Shown one piece after another: positions 29,247 to 38,186 of a stretch of DNA of 45,601 nt. The stretch covers positions 1-45,601 of the forward strand of contig JADFXL010000004.1 in NCBI GenBank assembly GCA_015233585.1. The letters run 5' to 3'. Below the pieces are notes generated by a model, which saw only the letters and a list, made by a program, of their open reading frames with translations, was not told the DNA's origin and did no database searches. The stretch is from Alphaproteobacteria bacterium (lineage in GTDB: Bacteria; Pseudomonadota; Alphaproteobacteria; Rhodospirillales; Rhodospirillaceae). Position 1 is the first letter of the stretch, and every line of letters starts with the position of its first letter. Both the position numbers and the translations under genes were made by a program.

Positions 29247-29432
29247 AACGGTACCAAATGTCAAATGCAAACTGGTTTTTTCGGAGGCCAGGACACCCTG
29301 GATCCCAGCGTCATGAAGTTCTGGCCATTGGCACAGATCACGGGAAGTGCGAGGTGCCGCACTATCGCCTTATGGGAGTTTTGACTCCGGGGGGAACCTC
29401 TAAAAATCGGAAACGCTCAGAAACAGGTGTAT

Positions 29433-29460
29433 CGGGCTGCCGCCCGAACCTGCCTGAGGT
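29433..29460. repeat. Degenerate palindromic intergenic module
   Basis: cgggctgccgcccgaacctgcctgaggt; same module family as 7547-7586 and 38071-38100. Confidence 0.45.
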
Positions 29461-29584
29461 CAAGCCCCAGACCCTATTTTTAGTGGGGGTGGGACGTATG
29501 TGTCCCGCCTGGGTACGAAGAACGGAGCATCACTCCGGTCATAGTATCATTTTGATTTTCTGTGTCTGGCTCATATACGTTATT

Positions 29585-30181
29585 TTATGGAACGCTCATA
29601 TGTGAAAGTTGCCTTTCAATACGTTCCGGGAAAATGAAACCGTCACACATCTCATCAAGGCATTTGCTGGGGGTTTCCATCGCGTAAAGGTAATACTTCA
29701 CTGCGGCGTCCCCCAGACCGAGTCCCTGGGCGCTTTGGCCGAGATAGAACCATGCCAGATCCTGATCATAACCGATGGTAACGACCTCTCGGGACAGACG
29801 CACCCAGTCATTCGACCGATACATCGCCAACATGGCTGGGCGACGGGCGGCAAAGGTGTCCGAGCAGGACGCTCCGCAGTCGAGTTGAACGGTTCCATCC
29901 ACGAACTGATCGACCAGCGAGCTGATGTTGCTGGAGCCTGCCGACTGTTGCTCAATCTCTCCAATCGACTCGGCCATCGGAGCACAGCCCGCGCAGAGCA
30001 CAAGCAGGGACACGGCGGCCAGACGCGCGGAACCACGCGCGGAACCAGCTCCGGCTACCCATGACTTGCCCCAAACGGAGGGTTGGGTGGGCACTCGACG
30101 GCGAAGGCTCGCAGATGCGTGAATCAGGTTCATCGGCAAGGATCTCAGAGCTTTGTAAAACATTGATTTAGCCCACATCAT
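29585..30181 (-). CDS. Putative lipoprotein, function unknown
   Basis: Signal-peptide-like LAAVSLLVLCAGC with lipobox, then VQLDCGASCSDTFAARRPAMLAMYRSNDWVRLSREVVTIGYDQDLAWFYLGQSAQGLGL. Start uncertain. Confidence 0.65.
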   Translation of the reverse strand: MMWAKSMFYKALRSLPMNLIHASASLRRRVPTQPSVWGKSWVAGAGSARGSARLAAVSLLVLCAGCAPMAESIGEIEQQSAGSSNISSLVDQFVDGTVQLDCGASCSDTFAARRPAMLAMYRSNDWVRLSREVVTIGYDQDLAWFYLGQSAQGLGLGDAAVKYYLYAMETPSKCLDEMCDGFIFPERIERQLSHMSVP

Positions 30182-30199
30182 TTTCGATCCTCCCCTGAA

Positions 30200-30847
30200 C
30201 TATGGCATGACCCAGAGTTGCTTGAGCCGTTCCCGAACCGTTTCGGGGTTGGTATCAACGAATTCATTCGGCGGAGAGCGGTGGAACACGTGCTCATCAT
30301 TATGATCGCGGTGTTGCCACTTCCTGGGCCTGTTATGCCATTTGTCCAGGCGCCTCGAATTGGAGGGGTTGTGGATAACGCGAGGAGGCTGCCTACCCGC
30401 TTGTGTCGGATGTTTTGCCGTTTGTCCCGGCTGTTTGTTTGTTTGCCCCGGCTGTTTTGCCGCTTGCCCCGGCTGCTTGTTTGTTTGTCCCGGCTGCTTA
30501 CCGGCCTGCCCTGGCTGCCTTTCCGCTGGTGCGGGCTGCCTAGTCGTTTGTGACGAAGGTCTTTCCGCTGGTGCGGGCTGCTTGGTCGTCTGTGACGAAG
30601 GTCTGGCCGTTTGTGCCGGCCTTGCGGCTTGTGCCGGCTTTGCGGCTTGTGCCGGCTTTGCTGTCTGTGCCGGCTTTGCCGCCTGCGCCGGGTGTTGAGG
30701 CTGGGACGCCTTAGGCTTGGCTTTGACCGGCTGAGATTGGGTCGACTGAGTTTCACCGGCCAGGGCCATCCCGCACGGTCCCGGCATGAATGCGTTTACA
30801 ATCACAACGACCCCTGCCGCCAAAACCATGGCAACCCATCTGCGCAT
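30200..30847 (-). CDS. Secreted low-complexity repeat protein with conserved-looking C-terminus
   Basis: MRRWVAMVLAAGVVVIVNAFMPGPCGMALAGET (signal peptide), then K/P/A/Q repeats; C-term NEFVDTNPETVRERLKQLWVMP. Track start 31000 is too far upstream and would translate through the 65-bp repeat. Confidence 0.6.
   Translation of the reverse strand: MRRWVAMVLAAGVVVIVNAFMPGPCGMALAGETQSTQSQPVKAKPKASQPQHPAQAAKPAQTAKPAQAAKPAQAARPAQTARPSSQTTKQPAPAERPSSQTTRQPAPAERQPGQAGKQPGQTNKQPGQAAKQPGQTNKQPGQTAKHPTQAGRQPPRVIHNPSNSRRLDKWHNRPRKWQHRDHNDEHVFHRSPPNEFVDTNPETVRERLKQLWVMP
30395..30690 (-). repeat. Coding minisatellites with three periodicities (15, 42 and 21 bp)
   Basis: Protein units AKPAQ (5 aa), PSSQTTKQPAPAER (14 aa, 2 copies), KQPGQTN/KQPGQAA (7 aa). 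Confidence 0.8.
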
Positions 30848-30931
30848 AATCTGGCCCCCCTTACTTCTTCCAGGCGTATTCCACAGAACCCTAGGCATAA
30901 ATGAACCTATAGGCAAAGTTAAATCATCATC

Positions 30932-30996
30932 ATCGCATTTGAACCCTGTGGGCGCCGCCCACACCCGCCAAAGGCCGGGGGCCTTTGGAAACCCGT
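30932..30996 (-). repeat. 65-bp structured intergenic repeat, copy 2 (inverted relative to copy 1)
   Basis: Reverse complement acgggtttccaaaggcccccggcctttggcgggtgtgggcggcgcccacagggttcaaatgcgat; differs from 7600-7664 at 5 positions by eye, three of them in hairpin loops. Confidence 0.85.
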
Positions 30997-31005
30997 TCAA
31001 TTCAG

Positions 31006-31032
31006 AAAAAGGCTCGAAGCTTCACTTCGAGC
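31006..31032 (-). terminator. Rho-independent terminator downstream of the rlmI-like gene
   Basis: Perfect 8-bp stem GCTCGAAG-cttca-CTTCGAGC; on the minus strand it is followed by ctttttc. Confidence 0.75.
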
Positions 31033-31132
31033 GGGGGCAGTTCCAAGGGTCAACTGCCAGATACTGGGTAATGACAAAACCCGCCGCGTGGCCAGGGCTA
31101 TACCCCGACCCTTTGGAGATGCGGCCTTCACC

Positions 31133-32350
31133 TTAATCCAGATGCAGCACCAGGGCTTTGAGATAAGCCGACTCGGGCAGAGCGGGATGAAGCGGATGGT
31201 CGGGGGCGGCGCCAGCCGCACGCATGATCCGGCAACCGCGATCGGCCAGTGCGACGCCGCGCGTGATTTCTTCGGCGAAGGCATCGGCGGTGACATGGTG
31301 CGAGCAGGATGCCGCGAACAGGAACCCGCCCGGCGCCACCAGCGCCGCCGCCAGACGCGCCATTTTTCGATATCCTTTCAGCCCGGTGGCCAGGTCTTTT
31401 CGACTCTTGACGAAGGCGGGGGGATCGCACACCACAACGCCAAAGCGTTCGCCAGCGGCAACCCGTCGCGCCATCTCGGCGAAAGCTTCCGCCCGGACGA
31501 ATCGACAGACCGGGGCGACGCCGTTCAGGGCCGCCGCCTGTTCGGCCAAGGCCAGCGCCGCTTCCGAACGATCGACCAGAGTCACTTCGCTGGCACCCGC
31601 AGCCGCCGCCTGAATGGCAAAGCCACCGGCATAGCTGAAAAAATCAGCCACCCGCTGCCCCCGCGCCAGACGCGCGACGAAGGCGCGGTTGTCGCGCTGG
31701 TCGTAAAACCAGCCGGTCTTCTGGCCGCCGTCCAGATCGGCCAGGAAGCGGACCCCGTTTTCAACCAGTTCGACCGGGCCATTCAGTTCCCCCGTGGCGA
31801 CCCGGTGATAGCTGTCCAGTCCCTCCAGCTCCCGTACCGGCGTATCGTTGTCCAGTACGACCGCTCGCGGGGCCAGAACGGCCTCGATCGCCGTCAGCAA
31901 CGCGGGCAGGAGTCGTTCCATGCCCGCCGAATTGACCTGGCACGACACCACGTCGCCAAAACGGTCGATCACCAAGCCCGGCAGTCCGTCGGCCTCGGAA
32001 TGGACCAGACGGTAGCAGGGCGCGGCGACAACAATCTCCCGCAACGCCAGAGCCGCTCGCAGGCGCAGGGCGAGAAAGCCGGCATCAACCACCGTGGCCG
32101 AGTCCCGTGACAACAAGCGGACCGCGATCAGGGAATGAGCGTTGAAGGTGCCAACCCCCAGCCGTTCCCCTCCGGCGTCAACGACGGTGACCAGCGTACC
32201 CCGGGGCAATTCCTTAGCTTGCGCCGTCATCTCGATTTCATTGGAAAACAGCCAGGGATGCCCTCGCCGCCAGCGGCGGCTCATGCCGGGGCCAACCTTG
32301 ATGGCAGGCCGAAGCAAAGGGTCATCAGTGGGGGGGGCAACGGAGGCCAT
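31133..32350 (-). CDS. rlmI: Class I SAM-dependent rRNA methyltransferase, RlmI-like (PUA + MTase)
   Basis: RRGHPWLFSNEI (PUA), ENGVRFLADLDGGQKTGWFYDQRDNRAFVARLARGQRVADFFSYAGGFAIQAAAAGASEVTLVDRS, VVCDPPAFVKSRKD, FAASCSHHV. Confidence 0.88.
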   Translation of the reverse strand: MASVAPPTDDPLLRPAIKVGPGMSRRWRRGHPWLFSNEIEMTAQAKELPRGTLVTVVDAGGERLGVGTFNAHSLIAVRLLSRDSATVVDAGFLALRLRAALALREIVVAAPCYRLVHSEADGLPGLVIDRFGDVVSCQVNSAGMERLLPALLTAIEAVLAPRAVVLDNDTPVRELEGLDSYHRVATGELNGPVELVENGVRFLADLDGGQKTGWFYDQRDNRAFVARLARGQRVADFFSYAGGFAIQAAAAGASEVTLVDRSEAALALAEQAAALNGVAPVCRFVRAEAFAEMARRVAAGERFGVVVCDPPAFVKSRKDLATGLKGYRKMARLAAALVAPGGFLFAASCSHHVTADAFAEEITRGVALADRGCRIMRAAGAAPDHPLHPALPESAYLKALVLHLD

Positions 32351-32522
32351 GGGTTATTCCTGCCGAACAAGGGGAGCGGAACCGCTTCGCCGGATCATGG
32401 TACCCGACAAACCGGATAACCCCACAAAAAAAGTTGCCATACGTTCAAAAGCATCATTATAACAATGACAATCAGGGTTACTTCTGGTTCTCAATTTTTA
32501 GTGGATTGTGTTGAGGGTCCGA

Positions 32523-32549
32523 TTTGACAGGCTGGTTTTGACAGGCTGG
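32523..32549. repeat. Tandem direct repeat tttgacaggctgg x2 upstream of ccoN
   Basis: tttgacaggctgg at 32523-32535 and 32537-32549. Confidence 0.8.
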
Positions 32550-32603
32550 CGGTTATCGCGCATCGCGTTAATTAGAAAAAATATAGTTTTAATTCGCGAT
32601 GGG

Positions 32604-32617
32604 ATGATGTAAATCAG
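32604..32617. promoter_or_regulatory. Candidate FNR/FixK-type anaerobox upstream of ccoN
   Basis: ATGATgtaaATCAG versus consensus TTGATnnnnATCAA (8 of 10 defined positions), ~105 bp upstream of the ccoN ATG. Confidence 0.5.
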
Positions 32618-32722
32618 AGGTAACTAATGTGGGGCCGGCTTAGGCCGGAGTTTGACCTAATCGGTAACGACGCCGTCAGGTTTTTCCTGAAGGTGTTTGG
32701 GGAGCCGGTGGCAGGAGGCGAT

Positions 32723-34225
32723 ATGATTCAAACGACCATGGCGCGTGGGAACCACGCCCCGTCCGAGCCATACGTCGATAGCGTGGTACGCAAATTCGTG
32801 TTGGCTGCGACGTTCTGGGGCATCGTTGGATTCCTTGTTGGTATTGTTATAGCGTGGCAATTGGTATTTCCGGCGTTGAACCTGGATCTGGAATGGACCA
32901 CGTTCGGCCGTCTCCGGCCGGTCCATACGTCGGCGGTGATTTTTGCCTTTGGCGGAAACGTCCTGTTAGCCACGACGATGTTTGTCGTGCAGCGCACCTG
33001 CCGGGTACGGCTTTTCGGTGGCGAGGCGCTCGCTAATTTCGTTTTCTGGGGTTATCAGCTTTTTATTGTCATGGCGGCGCTCGGCTATGTGCTGGGCATT
33101 ACCCAGGGCCGCGAATACGCCGAGCCGGAATGGTACGTCGATCTGTGGCTGACCGTGGTGTGGCTGGCCTATCTGGCGATCTTTCTCGGCACCCTGCTTA
33201 AACGTCGTGAGCCGCACATCTATGTGGCGAACTGGTTTTTCCTCGCGTTCATCATCACCATCGCGGTGCTCCATGTCGGCAACAACCTTGCCGTGCCGGT
33301 ATCCTTCACCGGTGCCAAGAGTTATTCGCTGTACTCGGGCGTGCAGGACGCACTGACCCAGTGGTGGTACGGACATAACGCGGTCGGGTTCTTTCTTACG
33401 GCCGGCTTTCTGGGCATCATGTACTACTTCGTCCCCAAGCGGGCGGAGCGGCCGGTCTACAGTTACCGGCTTTCCATCGTCCACTTCTGGGCCTTGCTCT
33501 TCCTCTACATCTGGGCTGGTCCTCACCATCTGCACTATACGGCCCTGCTTGACTGGACTCAGACGCTGGGGATGACTTTCTCCATCATGCTGTGGATGCC
33601 GTCGTGGGGTGGCATGATCAACGGTATCATGACTCTGTCCGGAGCCTGGGAGAAGCTGCGTACCGATCCGGTAATGCGGTTCCTGGTTACCTCGATCGCC
33701 TTTTATGGCATGAGCACCTTCGAAGGGCCGCTGATGTCCATCAAGTCGGTCAACGCCCTTTCCCACTACACGGACTGGGGCATCGGGCACGTTCATTCCG
33801 GTGCCCTGGGCTGGGTGGCGTTCGTCTCGTTTGGCGCGCTGTACCATCTGGTTCCGGTGTTGTGGCAGCGGTCGCGTCTGTATTCGATGCGGCTGGTCGG
33901 TTACCATTTCTGGATCGCTACACTAGGCATCGTGCTTTACATCACATCCATGTGGATTTCCGGCATCATGCAGGGGCTGATGTGGCGGGCCTATGACCAG
34001 TACGGGTTCCTTCAGTACTCGTTCATCGAGACCGTCAAGGCCATGAAACCGTACTACTTCATGCGGGCGTCCGGGGGCGTGCTGTTCCTGATCGGGGCGC
34101 TGATTATGGCCTACAATTTCTATCGCACCATCAAGGGCGATCTCCGTGAAGAGCAGCCATACGAAGGGGCGGGAACGGGCCAGGCCAATATGGCTAAACC
34201 CGCCTCGGCCGTCGCGGCCCGGTAA
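32723..34225 (+). CDS. ccoN: cbb3-type cytochrome c oxidase subunit I
   Basis: [87 protein letters not shown] 32723 preceded by aggaggcg; track start 32627 is upstream. Confidence 0.96.
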   Translation: MIQTTMARGNHAPSEPYVDSVVRKFVLAATFWGIVGFLVGIVIAWQLVFPALNLDLEWTTFGRLRPVHTSAVIFAFGGNVLLATTMFVVQRTCRVRLFGGEALANFVFWGYQLFIVMAALGYVLGITQGREYAEPEWYVDLWLTVVWLAYLAIFLGTLLKRREPHIYVANWFFLAFIITIAVLHVGNNLAVPVSFTGAKSYSLYSGVQDALTQWWYGHNAVGFFLTAGFLGIMYYFVPKRAERPVYSYRLSIVHFWALLFLYIWAGPHHLHYTALLDWTQTLGMTFSIMLWMPSWGGMINGIMTLSGAWEKLRTDPVMRFLVTSIAFYGMSTFEGPLMSIKSVNALSHYTDWGIGHVHSGALGWVAFVSFGALYHLVPVLWQRSRLYSMRLVGYHFWIATLGIVLYITSMWISGIMQGLMWRAYDQYGFLQYSFIETVKAMKPYYFMRASGGVLFLIGALIMAYNFYRTIKGDLREEQPYEGAGTGQANMAKPASAVAAR

Positions 34226-34239
34226 AGAGGGGAACCCCA

Positions 34240-34968
34240 ATGCTCATCAAGCATCACGCACTGTTTGAAACAAACGTTCTCCTGCTGGTTCTGGGGATTT
34301 TCCTCACCATCATCGTCGGCGGACTGGTGGAGATCGTGCCCCTGTTCACCATCGAATCAACGATCGAGAAGGTGCAGGGAATGCGGCCGTATTCGCCGCT
34401 GGAACTCGTGGGACGCAATATCTACATCCGCGAGGGCTGTTACGTGTGCCACAGCCAGATGATCCGCCCGTTCCGCGATGAGGTGGAACGCTATGGTCAT
34501 TACAGCCTCGCTGCCGAAAGCCAGTACGATCACCCGTTCCAGTGGGGGTCCAAGCGCAATGGTCCCGATCTGGCTCGTGTCGGCGGCAAGTACTCCGATG
34601 ACTGGCATGTCGCCCACATGAAGAATCCGCGCTCGGTGGTGCCGGAGTCGATCATGCCGGGCTACCCCCATCTGGCTCGTCACGAACTTAATCAGCCCGA
34701 TATCGCTGAGCATCTGAAGACTCTGCGCATTGTCGGCGTGCCTTATACCGACGACGATATCAAGAACGCCGCCGCCGACCTGAAGGCACAGGCTACGCCG
34801 GATGCCAATACCAAGGATCTGATGGCGCGCTATCCAAAGGCACACATCGGTGGTTCCGGCGTTATTCCTGGCAAGATCACCGAACTGGATGCCCTGATTG
34901 CTTATCTTCAGGTGGTGGGCACCATGGTGGACTTCACCAATTTCGATCCTAAAACCATCGAGCGGTGA
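34240..34968 (+). CDS. ccoO: cbb3-type cytochrome c oxidase subunit II (monoheme)
   Basis: [85 protein letters not shown]. Confidence 0.96.
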   Translation: MLIKHHALFETNVLLLVLGIFLTIIVGGLVEIVPLFTIESTIEKVQGMRPYSPLELVGRNIYIREGCYVCHSQMIRPFRDEVERYGHYSLAAESQYDHPFQWGSKRNGPDLARVGGKYSDDWHVAHMKNPRSVVPESIMPGYPHLARHELNQPDIAEHLKTLRIVGVPYTDDDIKNAAADLKAQATPDANTKDLMARYPKAHIGGSGVIPGKITELDALIAYLQVVGTMVDFTNFDPKTIER

Positions 34969-34976
34969 GGTGAGGG

Positions 34977-35147
34977 ATGAGCGAGCTATTTATCGAAATC
35001 ATGCACGTCTCCTGGGGCTTGGCACTGATGGCCGTGTTCCTGGGCGTCCTGTGGCACGCGTACCGGCCGAAAAATCGGGCGCGATTTGAAACGTGTTCGC
35101 GTATTCCGTTTCTGGATAGCGACGTCGGCGGTGGCGAGGAGCGGTGA
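34977..35147 (+). CDS. ccoQ: cbb3-type cytochrome c oxidase subunit IV, 56 aa (absent from the supplied ORF track)
   Basis: Read directly: MSELFIEIMHVSWGLALMAVFLGVLWHAYRPKNRARFETCSRIPFLDSDVGGGEER*, one TM helix followed by a basic AYRP motif, between ccoO and ccoP. Confidence 0.88.
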   Translation: MSELFIEIMHVSWGLALMAVFLGVLWHAYRPKNRARFETCSRIPFLDSDVGGGEER

Positions 35148-35148
35148 C

Positions 35149-36015
35149 ATGGCAATGGCGGAACGAGATCCGGTATCTGGAAAGAATACGACCGGCCATG
35201 AATGGGATGGCATCAAGGAACTGAACAGCCCCCTGCCACGCTGGTGGGTGATTGTGTTCTATCTCACCGTCGCTTGGGCGGTGGGGTACTGGATTGCTTA
35301 CCCATCGTGGCCAACTTTGCACACCTATGCCAAAGGGGTGCTGGGCTATACATCCAGGGGCGAAGTGGCTCAGGACATCGCCAAAGCCAAGCTGGCTCAG
35401 GCGGGGTGGATGGCCAAGCTCAAGACGGCCACGGTCGAACAAATCAACACCAACCCGGAACTGCGGGAATACGCCATGGCTGGCGGCGCGGTGGCCTTCC
35501 GGGAAAATTGTGCGCCCTGTCACCAGCAAGGCGGTGCCGGTGCCTACGGGTTCCCCCGGCTGGCGGCCGATCGCTGGATCTGGGGGGGGGCGCTGGCCCA
35601 AATTCAGACCACCATCACCCACGGTTCGCGGTGGGCGGCGGACCCGGAAACCCATCGCATGGACATGCCGCGCTTCGGCGACGACAAGGTTCTGAATGAG
35701 GATCAGATTTCCAAAGTTGCCGACTATGTGGTAGCCTTGTATAAGGCTCCGGATACCGCCAATACTCTGCCCGGCAAAGCCATATTTGCCGAACATTGTG
35801 TGGCGTGCCATGGTGAAAAAGGGGTTGGCAATACGGAAGTCGGCGCGCCTTCCCTCAAAACCGCCGTCTGGCTCTATAGCGGCACCAAGGAGGGAATCAT
35901 GGCTCAGGTGCATTCTCCCAAGATGGGCGTAATGCCGGCGTGGGGTGCCAAACTCGACGAAGCCGTAATCAAGGAACTGACCGTTTACGTCCACTCTTTG
36001 GGCGGAGGACGCTGA
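35149..36015 (+). CDS. ccoP: cbb3-type cytochrome c oxidase diheme subunit III
   Basis: GHEWDGIKELNSPLPRWWVIVFYLTVAWAVGYWIAYPSWP; two heme motifs CAPCH and CVACH. Track start 35086 overlaps ccoQ; ATG at 35149 preferred. Confidence 0.95.
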   Translation: MAMAERDPVSGKNTTGHEWDGIKELNSPLPRWWVIVFYLTVAWAVGYWIAYPSWPTLHTYAKGVLGYTSRGEVAQDIAKAKLAQAGWMAKLKTATVEQINTNPELREYAMAGGAVAFRENCAPCHQQGGAGAYGFPRLAADRWIWGGALAQIQTTITHGSRWAADPETHRMDMPRFGDDKVLNEDQISKVADYVVALYKAPDTANTLPGKAIFAEHCVACHGEKGVGNTEVGAPSLKTAVWLYSGTKEGIMAQVHSPKMGVMPAWGAKLDEAVIKELTVYVHSLGGGR

Positions 36016-36019
36016 CCAC

Positions 36020-37540
36020 GTGAGTGAAAACGACTCCGGACGTTCGGAGGATCGGGCGGTGCCCGGTCCTCCTCTGCTTCCGAATGTTACCCCTGGTGTG
36101 CGCATGACGGCATCACCCAAAAAGCCACAACAGACTTCTCTGTACGCTGAGCACTGCAAGGTTCAGCCGCGCCGGGTCGATGGGCGTTTCCGCACCCTGA
36201 AATGGATTGCTACCGGCATTCTTTTGACGATCTTTTTCCTGGGGCCGTGGCTGCGGTGGTCGCGCGGGGCCGGTGTTCCCGATCAGGCCATTCTGCTGGA
36301 CCTCGCCGGACGCCGGGGCTATTTCTTCTCGATCGAAATCTGGCCACAGGAGGTTTACTACCTTACTGGCATTCTTATTCTCGGCGCGGTGGGCCTGTTT
36401 CTGGCAACGTCGCTCTGGGGTCGGTTGTGGTGCGGGTTTACTTGTATCCAGACCGTGTTCACCGATCTTTTCCAGTGGATCGAGTACCGGACCGAGGGCG
36501 ATCGCTCCAAGCGTTTGAGCCTCGACAGCGGCCCGTGGACATCCGAAAAATTTACGAGAAAAACAATCAAGATCGTACTATGGCTGGTGGTTTCATTTTT
36601 GACCAGCGCTACGTTCCTTCTCTATTTCAGCGACGCGTTCGTGACCACGATGGAGTTGCTGCATGGGAGCGCGTCGTCGTCGTTCTACAGCGCTCTGTTC
36701 CTCATCATGGCGAGCACGTTCCTGCTGGCCGGATTTGCCCGCGAGCAGGTGTGCATCTACATGTGCCCATGGCCACGGTTTCAGGCCGCTATGGTCGATG
36801 AGGACAGCCTGATCGTGACTTATGAGGGTTGGCGGGGCGAGCCGCGCGGAACGCACAAACGCGGTCAGTTGTTCGAAAACCGGGGCCACTGCATCGACTG
36901 CACGATGTGCGTGCAGGTTTGCCCGACCGGAGTTGACATCCGCAACGGCAGTCAGCTTGCCTGTATCGGGTGTGCGCTGTGCATCGACGCCTGCGATCAG
37001 GTGATGGACAAGATCGGGCTGCCCCGTGGCCTGATTTCTTATGACTCGTCCTATAATCTGGCAGCCCGCGGGAAGGGAACGGCGACCCGAAGGCGCCCGA
37101 TACGCCCCCGGACCCTGATGTATACCGGCGTGCTGCTGTTGGTGGTCGCCGTGATGGGAGGAACTCTTGTCACCCGTTCCCGTCTGGAAGTTGATGTACT
37201 GCACGAGCGAAGCCCGCTTTACGTGACCATGTCCAATGGCGCGACCCGTAATGGCTACACCATCAAAGTCCTCAACATGAGCCGTGAGGATCAGGTCTAC
37301 ACCCTGCGCACCGAAGGGTTGCCACAGGCTTCCGTGGACATCATCGGTTACACCGCCACCGCTGCCACGACGGTTGAACTTCCCGTCAAGGGTGACAGCG
37401 TCGGCACATTCCGTGTTTACGTGACCGTTCCCAGGGGGCAATTGGTGAACAAAACTCAGGAGCTGCGTTTCGTTCTTACCGAGCAACGCTCGGGCCGGTC
37501 GGACTCCTTCCCCTCCATATTCGCAGGTTCTGGTGAATAG
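36020..37540 (+). CDS. ccoG: Cytochrome c oxidase accessory protein CcoG/FixG (4Fe-4S)
   Basis: WGRLWCGFTCIQTVFTDLFQWIEYRTEGDR, CIYMCPWPRFQAAM, CIDCTMCVQVCPTGVDIRNGSQLACIGCALCIDACDQVMDKIG. Confidence 0.95.
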   Translation: MSENDSGRSEDRAVPGPPLLPNVTPGVRMTASPKKPQQTSLYAEHCKVQPRRVDGRFRTLKWIATGILLTIFFLGPWLRWSRGAGVPDQAILLDLAGRRGYFFSIEIWPQEVYYLTGILILGAVGLFLATSLWGRLWCGFTCIQTVFTDLFQWIEYRTEGDRSKRLSLDSGPWTSEKFTRKTIKIVLWLVVSFLTSATFLLYFSDAFVTTMELLHGSASSSFYSALFLIMASTFLLAGFAREQVCIYMCPWPRFQAAMVDEDSLIVTYEGWRGEPRGTHKRGQLFENRGHCIDCTMCVQVCPTGVDIRNGSQLACIGCALCIDACDQVMDKIGLPRGLISYDSSYNLAARGKGTATRRRPIRPRTLMYTGVLLLVVAVMGGTLVTRSRLEVDVLHERSPLYVTMSNGATRNGYTIKVLNMSREDQVYTLRTEGLPQASVDIIGYTATAATTVELPVKGDSVGTFRVYVTVPRGQLVNKTQELRFVLTEQRSGRSDSFPSIFAGSGE

Positions 37541-37544
37541 CCTC

Positions 37545-38060
37545 ATGAGCCAGCCGCAACGTTCCCCAGGGTGGTGGTATCCCTACATTTATGTGGGGGT
37601 GTTTTGCGTGGTGGTTGCGATCAACGGGATCATGGTCTATATCGCGGTCACCACGTTTTCTGGGCTGGCGACCGAAGACGCCTATGACAAAGGCGTCGCC
37701 TACAACCAGCAAATCGCTGAGGCGCAACGGGAAAAAGAACTTGGCTGGCATCTGGCCCTCACGGTGACACCGCGACTTGGCCAGCTGGCCGGTGGCAAGG
37801 CATCGTCCCAGGTTGCGGCCGATGTGGCTTTGTCGGTTCAGGACGCGAGTGGCCGGCCCGTCAATGGCCTGACGGTCGAGGCCGAAGTGCGGCGACCGTC
37901 TGTTGGCGGGTTCGACCAGCATCTCGTTCTTGCGGATCATGGCGGTGGCCACTATGACGCTGGCGCGGTGTTGCCCCTGCGTGGGCAATGGGATGTGCTG
38001 ATTGTGGCCAGTCGGAGCGACGCCAGGGTTCATCTGCGTCAGAGGGCCTTCCTTCCCTGA
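37545..38060 (+). CDS. ccoH: FixH/CcoH family protein
   Basis: N-terminal TM (YPYIYVGVFCVVVAINGIMVYIAV), then GLATEDAYDKGVAYNQQIAEAQREKELGW; directly downstream of ccoG. Confidence 0.88.
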   Translation: MSQPQRSPGWWYPYIYVGVFCVVVAINGIMVYIAVTTFSGLATEDAYDKGVAYNQQIAEAQREKELGWHLALTVTPRLGQLAGGKASSQVAADVALSVQDASGRPVNGLTVEAEVRRPSVGGFDQHLVLADHGGGHYDAGAVLPLRGQWDVLIVASRSDARVHLRQRAFLP

Positions 38061-38070
38061 GAACACTCCT

Positions 38071-38185
38071 GTGGGCTTCCGCCCACACCTGCTTGGGGTG
38101 ATCCCTAGAAATCCCTTTTTTCCAATAAAGAAGGGGGGGTGGGGCATCGCCCCAAATGGGGTTCGGGGCGATAGCCCCGAGTTGT
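38071..38185. repeat. Composite palindromic intergenic element between convergent ccoH and PAP2 genes
   Basis: GTGGGCttccGCCCACacctgcttggggtg...GGGGCatcGCCCC...GGGGCgatAGCCCC; first module matches 7547-7586 and 29433-29460. Confidence 0.5.
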
Positions 38186-38186
38186 T

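Noticed and set aside
29133-29300. Cobalamin riboswitch upstream of nrdJ (also considered upstream of the adenosyltransferase at 40156)
   Set aside because: No recognisable B12 box (GCCACTG-like) or extended leader fold by eye; an NrdR-type box explains the nrdJ region better. A covariance-model scan would settle it.
27285-29384. Plus-strand 699-aa ORF antisense to nrdJ
   Set aside because: Long only because the nrdJ codon bias leaves the antisense frame open; no domain motifs, while nrdJ is unambiguous.
30395-30690. Possible CRISPR array
   Set aside because: Units are short (15-42 bp), directly adjacent, imperfect and in frame with a coding sequence; no unique spacers and no cas genes in the window.
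30178-30756. Arg/His/Ser-rich 192-aa ORF and the plus-strand Cys-rich ORF 30342-30698 (CPGCLFVCPGC repeats)
   Set aside because: Both are other-frame readings of the minisatellite in the signal-peptide-bearing gene 30200-30847; the Cys repeats follow from the repeated DNA unit.
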